Source: Nemopilema nomurai
Lineage: Eukaryota; Cnidaria; Scyphozoa; Rhizostomeae; Rhizostomatidae
Length of the DNA: 64,000 nt
Assembly (NCBI GenBank): GCA_003864495.1
Contig: ML133410.1
Span: 1,116,001-1,180,000 of the forward strand
Direction: 5' to 3'
Shown: positions 52,101 to 64,000 of the stretch, one piece after another
How positions within the stretch are numbered: position 1 is the first letter of the stretch
Layout of the letters: the number at the start of each line of letters is the position of its first letter
The notes under the pieces: model-generated
Database searches by the model: none
What the model saw: the letters and a program-made list of their open reading frames with translations, nothing else
What the model was told of the DNA's origin: nothing
Translations under genes and position numbers: made by a program

Positions 52101-52760
52101 AGTCTTGAATTTTTGCCATTGCTTGATACGATTCACAGATTTACACTTCATAAAAAATTGGGAAGTTATGAATAATGAAGTTTTGTGCTCCGTGTAATCG
52201 TGAAAATTATGAATGTTTTTCAAAGGTTAATGTGTCTTTTACATGCTTTAATCTTATGTTTTGGCTTGATAACCCCTTTTTTATCTGTTCTCGTGCCCTG
52301 AATTGATCGATTTTGATTTACGAAGTTTGATCATTGTTTAAAATTTAAGTTGGATAATCGTAATTCCCCTTCCTTTGCTAGAATAATAAATGGTAAAACC
52401 ATACCTTGAATTTCGTACGTGCTCTTACTTTGAGGTTCTTTCCAGCTATGGGTGTTCTCGCGTTTGCACATTGAACTCTCCATGTGACGCTGTTATTTCA
52501 ATCAACAAAGAACAACGCTGACTTCCGGCTGTCCCTATTGAAAAGTTCTTGGAAAAGCAAAAGTAAACAAATTATGCGAACAAACCTAGTCGTGGTGGGT
52601 TTCACAAAGCTTTGAATAGTCCCGGCCCTCTTTACACTGATAAGGATCACTTTTTGACCCGTATCGAAAGCAGTACGTATTGGCCTTCGGTTTGAATATC
52701 TATGGTTTGAACAACTCCTAGCGAGTCGCAGCAAAAGCGATTCGGTAAGACGTGTCCTCC
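49190..52760. other. Intergenic, no supported gene
   Basis: AT-rich with C homopolymers at 50151-50163 and about 51404-51413. On the minus strand near 52410-52475 a short frame starting MCKRENTHSW ends at a fair GTATGG donor and could be a first exon, but no downstream exon was found. Nothing else is supported. Confidence 0.4.
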
Positions 52761-52762
52761 TC

Positions 52763-54548
52763 ATGGATCCTTCTAGCTAAAGGGTTGTTAGTGATCCGGA
52801 CTCGTGGAGACCCAATGTAAACCGGACAATCCGTATCGCCATGGATCCTTCTAGCTAAAGGGTCGTTAGTGATCCAGACTCGTGGAGACCCAATGTAAAC
52901 CGGACAATCCGTATCGCCATGGATCCTTCTAGCTAAAGGGTTGTTAGTGATCCGGACTCGTGGAGACCCAATGTAAACCGGACAATCCGTATCGCCATGG
53001 ATCCTTCTAGCTAAAGGGTTGTTAGTGATCCGGACTCGTGGAGACCCAATGTAAACCGACAATCCGTATCGCCATGGATCCTTCTAGCTAAAGGGTTGTT
53101 AGTGATCCGGACTCGTGGAACCCAATGTAAACCGGACAATCCGTATCGCCATGGATCCTTCTAGCTGAAGGGTTGTTAGTGATCCGGAATCGTGGAGACC
53201 CAATGTAAACCGGACAATCCGTATCGCCATGGATCCTTCTAGCTGAAGGGTTGTTAGTGATCCGGAATCGTGGAGACCCAATGTAAACCGGACAATCCGT
53301 ATCGCCATGGATCCTTCAGCTAAAGGATTGTTAGTGATCCGGACTCGTGGAGACCCAGTGTAAACCGGAAATCCGTATCGCCATGGATCCTTTAGCTAAA
53401 GGGTTGTTAGTGATCCGGACTCGTGGACACCCAATGTAAACCGGACAATCCGTATCGCCATGGATCCTTCTAGCTAAAGGGTTGTTAGTGATCCGGACTC
53501 GTGGAGACCCAATGTAAACCGGACAATCCGTATCGCCATGGATCCTTCTAGCTAAAGGATTGTTAGTGATCCGGACTCGTGGAGACCCAGTGTAAACCGG
53601 AAAATCCGTATCGCCATGGATCTTCTAGCTAAAGGGTTGTTAGTGATCCGGACTCGTGGAGACCCAATGTAAACCGGACAATCCGTATCGCCATGGATCT
53701 TCTAGCTAAAGGGTTGTTAGTGATCCGACTCGTGGAGACCCAATGTAAACCGGACAATCCGTATCGCCATGGATCCTTCTAGCTAAAGGGTTGTTAGTGA
53801 TCCGGACTCGTGGAGACCCAATGTAAACCGGACAATCCGTATCGCCATGGATCCTTCTAGCTAAAGGGTTGTTAGTGATCCGGACTCGTGGACACCCAAT
53901 GTAAACCGGACAATCCGTATCGCCATGGATCCTTCTAGCTAAAGGGTTGTTAGTGATCCGGACTCGTGGAGACCCAATGTAAACCGGACAATCCGTATCG
54001 CCATGGATCCTTCTAGCTAAAGGATTGTTAGTGATCCGGACTCGTGGAGACCCAGTGTAAACCGGAAAATCCGTATCGCCATGGATTCTTCTAGCTAAAG
54101 GGTTGTTAGTGATCCGGACTCGTGGAGACCCAATGTAAACCGGACAATCCGTTTCGCCATGGATCCTTCTAGCTAAAGGGTTGTTAGTGATCCGGACTCG
54201 TGGAGACCCAATGTAAACCGGACAATCCGTATCGCCATGGATCCTTCTAGCTAAAGGGTTGTTAGTGATCCGGACTCGTGGAGACCCAATGTAAACCGGA
54301 CAATCCGTATCGCCATGGATCCTTCTAGCTAAAGGGTTGTTAGTGATCCGGACTCGTGGAGACCCAATGTAAACCGGACAATCCGTATCGCCATGGATCC
54401 TTCTAGCTAAAGGGTTGTTAGTGATCCGGACTCGTGGAGACCCAATGTAAACCGGACAATCCGTATCGCCATGGATTCTTCTAGCTAAAGGGTCGTTAGT
54501 TATCCAGAATCGTGGAGACCCAGTGTAAACCGGACAATCCGTATCGCC
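52763..54548. repeat. 78-bp satellite array, about 23 copies
   Basis: Head-to-tail units of 78 bases with few differences, each with a BamHI-type GGATCC, the motif CTAGCTAAAGGG, the word CCGGAC twice, and a small inverted repeat CGGACAATCCG. A few copies carry 1-2 base deletions. Variants recur in blocks: the AAAGGATTG variant near 53322, 53554 and 54020, and the GGACACCC variant near 53426 and 53890, indicating duplication of multi-unit blocks. Because 78 is a multiple of three, minus-strand frames stay open for several units; these are not genes. The right end decays into unit fragments at 54530-54580 next to a retrotransposon remnant. Confidence 0.96.
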
Positions 54549-55030
54549 GGACAGTTCGTATCGCCGGAAATCCGTATGGAAGGGAAAATCATAATTGTAA
54601 CGAAAAGATATACAAGTTGCAATAGTGGCATTATAATAAGGGCTCGTTTTAATGAATTAGACTTGAAAGTCAAAAATGTGTTAGCAGTTTTTGCTTTATT
54701 TCTAAGGTTGTTCCAAATATGTGCTCCTCTAAATTTAAAGCCTTTTTGCCCATAAGAAGTTTTGAACATAGGAATACGTAGATCAGTTTTGGCATAACGT
54801 AGCATCCTAGAGTGAGAATCCGAAAGCCTATGAAATAGCCTGGAGAACCTTGTAAAGTAACTTGGCAGTTTCTGAATAGTTGCGTAACAGTTGGCCATCC
54901 ATTGAGGGTCCAGAATGGGCATCATAAGGACTATCTGTAACTATTCTCGCTACTCGGATTTGTAATTTCTGTGGCTGATAGACCTGTTCCCTTGTAAACG
55001 GGGCCTAAGGCTAAAATTCTAGCAGGCTTT
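54549..55030 (-). mobile_element. 3' remnant of a non-LTR retrotransposon (reverse transcriptase tail)
   Basis: Minus-strand translation gives segments typical of the C-terminal end of LINE-type (CR1/L2/jockey-like) reverse transcriptases: QKLQIRVARIVTDSPYDAH, then in another frame LPSYFTRFSRLFHRLSDSHSRM, TDLRIPMFKTSYGQKGFKF and RGAHIWNNLRNKAK. The frame change and missing residues between the parts show decay. The catalytic domain is absent. The satellite array lies immediately 3' of this remnant in element orientation, where such elements often carry 3' tail repeats. Confidence 0.75.
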
Positions 55031-56286
55031 TCAAAGGAAGGTTGAGGTTGGTAATCGGAAACTAATTTGAGTGAAGCAAAATTATTGAGCACATCTACAG
55101 CTAATGTTTCTACAGGTAACCATTATTACAGGCACTGAAAATGGATGAAAGCAAATAGATTAAATGCATGTGAGCTTTTTGATTACGTGCCCATTGCCCT
55201 CAACCAAAGACTGTTAAGTTTATCTTTTCAATTGACTTCATTCAAAACGACAATTCTTCCTCAATAAATTACACCGAGAAATCACCTCCATGTCAAGATA
55301 AAAATGCCCATATTTGGTATAACCAAGGCTGTCGATTTCAACCTCACATGCTCTTCTCTTTGTTACCATTTTCTTTGTACTCAGGCAGCGCATGCACCTT
55401 TTGCAGGTAATTGCTTCCATAAATGGACATTTTCAAAACAGTTTCTATTGCTGTTGTCCTGTATCAGCCGCCATTTTATGTTGCCATAACAAATACGTAA
55501 ATACTCGACCTCCATTGTGTTCCACGCCGTTTATTTCCCTGCCAAATATGGTGCCTTACGAGCCATATTTGGGTTAGTTCCTTGTTGGTATTGATGATCT
55601 GGCAAAGATTGCATCACTGGGTGATGAATGGCGGTGCTGTGCACTTGACTTTGAAAAAGTTGGACGTGATTCATCACCGAATTTCACATTATGACGAAAC
55701 CCGAGCAAGCAGTTGCAGAGAAATGGTGTGTTTATACTATAAAGTATAAGATGTTGTTTCAACTCTGATTGGTTATATATGCGTTGTTTTGTGGCTGGGA
55801 AATTGTTTGAAATGGCCTAGCGCCCATGGACTGTAGCTGCCTGTCAAATCGTTCTTGCTAATGCAAACGCCAATGCCTCTAGACTGACACCAGTGATTTG
55901 GATCCATGCATTTACATTTTATTTGGAGCCTTTAGAAACCTGAACGCCTGGAGTTTTCTCGAAATATGTTATTCACACGTGACATTCCCCTGTGGCCTAA
56001 AAACGTTCCAGCAACGTTGTTTTGGTGTAGGTGTTTACTTCCTAAGGTGGTTGAATCTGCGGTACCAGCGTTCGATTGAGTTGTAGGATTATTTGTAGAA
56101 TCTTTACTGACATTCAGTTTTATTTAAGAAATGTTGTACATATTTACATTTCGCTGCATATTTCGATCAGGCCATTTTTCCACGAAGGGGATCCCCCTCG
56201 CAAAGAAGTGGTGTACTTTGATCCTTCCAATACGCGAGAAGGATTTATTGATTTTCAAATGATTAATTTTGATGTCTCTCTTCTAG
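55031..56286. other. 5' flank of GADD45; first coding exon not resolved
   Basis: Holds a YY1-like GCCGCCATTTT at about 55467, the CArG pair, and an inverted repeat with 10-base arms at 55620-55629 and 55669-55678. GADD45 genes usually have a short first coding exon ending in phase 2. Two phase-compatible candidates occur, from ATGs at about 55966 (MLFTRDIPLW) and 56129 (MLYIFTFRC), but neither resembles known N-termini, so I leave the start open. Confidence 0.4.
55542..55572. promoter_or_regulatory. Inverted pair of consensus CArG boxes (SRF sites)
   Basis: CCAAATATGG at 55542-55551 and its exact reverse complement CCATATTTGG at 55563-55572 both fit CC(A/T)6GG, the serum-response-factor site, 11 bases apart. 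They lie about 0.7 kb upstream of the first recognised GADD45 exon. Regulation of GADD45 by SRF here is inferred. Confidence 0.55.
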
Positions 56287-57726
56287 TGATGTGCAAGAAA
56301 TCTTGCATGATGCTTTGGTTGAGGCTAAATTTAAAGGGGCTGTAACATGTGGCCTTTATGAAACAGCTGAAGCCCTAGAAAGGTAAGCAATTAATTCAGC
56401 TGAAGCCCTAAAGCAATGCCTTTTACAAATCTAGAAATTAAACCTCTGTGTATTTCTTACAGGCTGAAACCTATGCTTAGTAACGGCAATATTCAGTAAT
56501 TTATTTTCCAGTAAAAGTTCCCCATATGGAATTTGCATACTATCCAAGGGAAATATGGAGGGCATTGATGATGGAGGTCTTCTCTTCATGATGGAAGCAT
56601 TCTGCAGAGAAAACAGTATCCCTATTGTAAAGGTAACTATAAATACAGGTTTATATCTTGTTATGTTTCAGATACTGCTTTTTAAAAGATGGGAATGAAA
56701 ATGTTCAGTTAAAGAGCCCTGCTTTTGTGTATGTTTTTTCTGGGGGTAATTTTGTGTTTGTAAGTGGAATGATAGAAGTATTTTGTTCCAAACATACCTC
56801 AAGAGCTTATATAGAGTTATCATTTCTAGAATTGAGCTTAAGTTTGAGCAATAGAAGCTAGGGTTTGAGCAAAAAGAAGTTTGGGCAATAGAAGTTAGGG
56901 CTCTAATTTCGCTTAATATGGGTTATCATCCACTCTTTTGTTATATGCAAGTATGCTTCAATCTGTAGTCAGTACACATTTTTCAGACATTTTGGAATGT
57001 CTTTTCTTAGGTCAATGATGTGAAGAAGTTGGCTGAGGGTGCTGGCCTCAAATCTTTGCATGAAGATCATGGAGAAAGTCTTAACTGTGTTTTTATCAAG
57101 GTATGAAAAGTTTCATGTTACCTGTTCCAAGGGATTTTGAAAGCCAGGCATTTGGGAAAGGGAAATTAGTTGTTTATTAAAGGATGGAAGTTTCTTGTAA
57201 GCCAATTATATATGGTTATATGACGATATGCAAAAATCAAAAGTTTTCAAAAATCTTTTATTTGCTGCCAAATCAATATTTATGATACACGATTAGAAAG
57301 TTAATAACTAAAAGGGTTAGCAAAATGATAATAAACTGATGCCTTGACATGTTCTTAGTTTTGATTTTAGCAGTTTGTCACACTTTGGTGAACTTCTACA
57401 TCAATATACATTAGGCAGTTACAAGCAACAATGCACTAGGCCAGCAATTTTTACAGTACACACCAAAATGGATGTTAATAGAAAGTCTAGCCTTTGCTGT
57501 GCTAAAATGAATTGAGAGAGAATGGATAAATGGCTGTATGTCAACAATTAGGGAGCTACCAGCTTTTGCTTAAGCAATATTACTAATAGATGATTAATAT
57601 TTGCAGACTTCACGCTATAACCTGGCCAGAAAATCATCAAGACCTGGAAAAAAGATTCATGAGCTCCACAGATTGTGTACATACTTTGCCAAAAAAGGAT
57701 TGCAAGTAGTTGCAGATGTCGAATGA
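56287..57726 (+). CDS. GADD45: GADD45-family growth-arrest protein (first exon unresolved)
   Basis: Small stress-response protein with the L7Ae/L30e-like fold; in animals it acts through MTK1/MEKK4, p21, PCNA and CDK1. Exons 56287-56382, 56512-56632, 57011-57100 and 57607-57726 join in phase and end at TGA 57724-57726. Key segments are DVQEILHDALVEAKFKGAVT with GLYETAEALE, then GICILSKGNMEGIDDGGLLF with EAFCRENSIPIVKVNDVKKL, and LNCVFIKT, matching in order the known blocks ending in CVLVTNP. The last exon (TSRYNLARKSSRPGKKIHEL to QVVADVE) is diverged but in the right place, phase and length. The N-terminal residues are missing because the first exon was not identified. Confidence 0.85.
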
Positions 57727-59808
57727 AGTATATAAAGCAGAGGAATCTTGCGAATAAGTTTCTTCTGCTCAGAAGTGAATCCGGCATTGCATGCTAATAC
57801 TTGGCTTTATTCAGTCCTGGAGAAAGAGCTAATCTGACTTCTGAATAGTCATTGGATGTTCCATGAGACCACATTGATGGGAAGTATAAAGAAGTCCATA
57901 AAAAAGTGTCCATGACTTTCTTCATAGTAGGATGCAGTGACACTTGCCTATAACAATGTATAGACAATTTTGGTCCTAACTGCTTAGCAGTTTATACCCA
58001 ATATTGTATATTAAAAGCTGTTGTATTAATATGGAAGCTATTATCTGCTTAACCAATTAAGCAAATTCTCTCTTGCTGACCTAAACTATAGAATTGTGAA
58101 AGGGCAGCAGGACATTTGTGTCGGCAGCAGGACACCTTTTGAAGTTTTGTTTTGCAGAATACTGTAGTCTGGCTTGCTTAACCTTGTTTTCTCACTGGAA
58201 CCTGGTTAAACTCATTTTCTTAACATCTTCTTAACAATGAAGGTGACCAGTGTCCCTTCTGCTCTATTAGATGGACATAAGATAGATGTCATATTCTAAA
58301 TTTCAAGTTTACCTTAAATGGTAAAAAAAGTTTATGTTGAAGAAGATGAGTGGGGTTAGCTTCAGTACATGTTTAGTGCAATATTTTATTTTAGCTAACA
58401 ATTCCCTAAGGTGTAATAGTATAAGATATCTGCAGGCAGATTTGAAACATGTGACTAGTCAATAAGCTGACTTGAAATCACATTTTGCCTTCTCAGTATT
58501 TTTTTTAATGCAACATATGTGAATTAGTGGCATTAAATGTTACAAACTGAACTGAGTTCAAATATTTGCAATTAATGACAGAAGTTGTATGATTATAAAG
58601 TCATCTAACTATGCAATGAATTTGTACATTCATCTGAATGTGAGATGGGGAGCTTGTTTAACCTTCATAAAAACAATCTTCTTTAGTTTTGATTAGCAGA
58701 TGAATGGGTCATATATCTGTGTACCCTTAATCTGCCTTTTAAAAAATCTTTAATCTCCATTTTGGATTAAATTTTTCTGTTTGTGCGTAAATGGAAAGTA
58801 AAATTAGATTAGAATTTGGCTTGCCAATCTATGTATGTATTTGTTTATTGTTTGTTGTTAGGTGATGTTGTATTGTTAATGTAATAAAATGAAAGAAATT
58901 TAAAGAGATTTGAGTGTTTGTTTCTGCCACATTTTAGTGATAGTTAACTTTATAATGAAAATGAGAACATTTTTATGGAAAAAGAAGCCTTTTTCTAACT
59001 GTCTTGTCTGCTTGAATGGTTTGTTTGTAAAGATATTTGCACATGAGAGAGTTGAAATTGCATTACCTGTGAAATTCAATAATATTAGTGATTGTCTTGC
59101 AGAGATCAAGCAAAGGAGGGTATGCCAATTGCCTGTCAATGCAAAAGACTTTGCCACTTTTTACCTGCCCACAAGCTTCCGGATAAAAGACAGTCTATGA
59201 TATATATATTTATGATAGGATAAAATTAGGTATTCTTGTTAAAAAAGTGTATCGAGACTTGAACTTAAATCTTTTTAATTCAGTGACGAAATCATGCGCG
59301 GAAATGCAAAAGTGTTTTTCAGTGTTTTTCAAAAAGAACCTTTTTAATTCAGCTCACTGATGAATAGGGATCCTGCAGACGTGACAATCGATTTCAATGT
59401 GGGGTGTCCTGGCCTTTTTAGGGTCGGCCAGCGGGGAATGTTTTCCTGAAGTCACGAGTGCAAAGTAGCATGCTAAGGAGACTGGGTTCTGGTACTGCTT
59501 GGCCATCGTTAATGGCGGCGAGTGCCTCGTAGCACTGGAGTAAGGCGAAGCCATGAAATTGGACGGGTTTTCGTGAATGGTGGAAAAATATCACTGGAAA
59601 AAATTCATGGGACAGTATATTTAGTTGTTTCTAAGATATTTAGCAATTTTGAAGCAATTTATTGGCTTGGTCTTATATAAAGTTAGAATATTTTCAAATC
59701 GGCCTATGTGTAATCTAGAATCTGTCCGAACAGCACTGTTTCTCGAATTACATATATATTGAATTGGCACATTTAGTCTTTGATTTAATCGAAAAAATTG
59801 GCTTCGAG
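57727..59808. other. GADD45 3' UTR and GAK 5' flank
   Basis: Probably begins with a long GADD45 3' UTR; AATAAA at 58883-58888 is a good candidate for its end. From about 59.35 kb the sequence is less AT-rich and may contain the GAK promoter. No coding segment was recognised. Confidence 0.45.

Positions 59809-64000
<4,192 letters not shown>

Noticed and set aside
52718..53308. Minus-strand repetitive frames (GSPRVRITNNPLARRIHGD units)
   Set aside because: They arise from the 78-bp satellite period being divisible by three; several copies have indels that break them and there is no start or domain.
52763..54548. Possible CRISPR-like array
   Set aside because: Units are directly adjacent with no unique spacers, and the context is animal nuclear DNA.

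Overview
The window is animal nuclear DNA. Genes are split by GT-AG introns of a few hundred to a few thousand bases, the non-coding DNA is AT-rich, and the conserved genes are metazoan: phospholipase C-delta, a heat-shock-factor-type transcription factor, the augmin subunit HAUS3, GADD45 and cyclin-G-associated kinase (GAK). Together with an intronless rhodopsin-like receptor without an obvious vertebrate counterpart, a mucin-like secreted LamG-type protein and a decayed non-LTR retrotransposon, this suggests an invertebrate, most probably an anthozoan cnidarian. The taxon is an inference; no mitochondrial or rRNA marker is present.

Layout. (1) About 0.9-11.65 kb, plus strand: the EF-hand, X, Y and C2 parts of a PLC-delta gene, whose 5' part lies left of the recognised exons. 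It carries two local duplications that copied splice acceptors, a minisatellite in an intron, an in-frame cassette-like exon and a one-base reading-frame break. (2) 13.17-16.04 kb, plus: a three-exon HSF-type transcription factor. (3) 17.65-22.8 kb, plus: a secreted protein with a LamG-like fold and a long N-glycosylation-rich Thr/Ser/Asn region; its last coding segment needs either a very short intron or a frameshift. (4) 24.37-31.86 kb, minus: HAUS3, with 14 recognised coding exons and a probable non-coding first exon at an E2F-type site. (5) 34.9-35.98 kb, minus: a single-exon class A GPCR with a minisatellite directly upstream of its start codon. (6) 36.2-52.4 kb: a gene-poor stretch with a few regulatory-looking islands. 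(7) 52.76-54.55 kb: a 78-bp satellite of about 23 copies joined to a retrotransposon tail at 54.55-55.03 kb. (8) 56.29-57.73 kb, plus: GADD45, preceded by an inverted pair of CArG boxes. (9) 59.81 kb to the right edge, plus: the N-terminal kinase domain of GAK, which continues past the window.

The genes do not form a pathway or an operon-like unit. Several link to cell cycle and stress (HAUS3 in spindle assembly, GADD45 in growth arrest, GAK in clathrin uncoating and mitosis, an HSF-type factor), but co-regulation is only a guess. Exon boundaries were read by eye from splice signals, phase and protein similarity. They are generally good to the base where phases agree, and less certain where noted.
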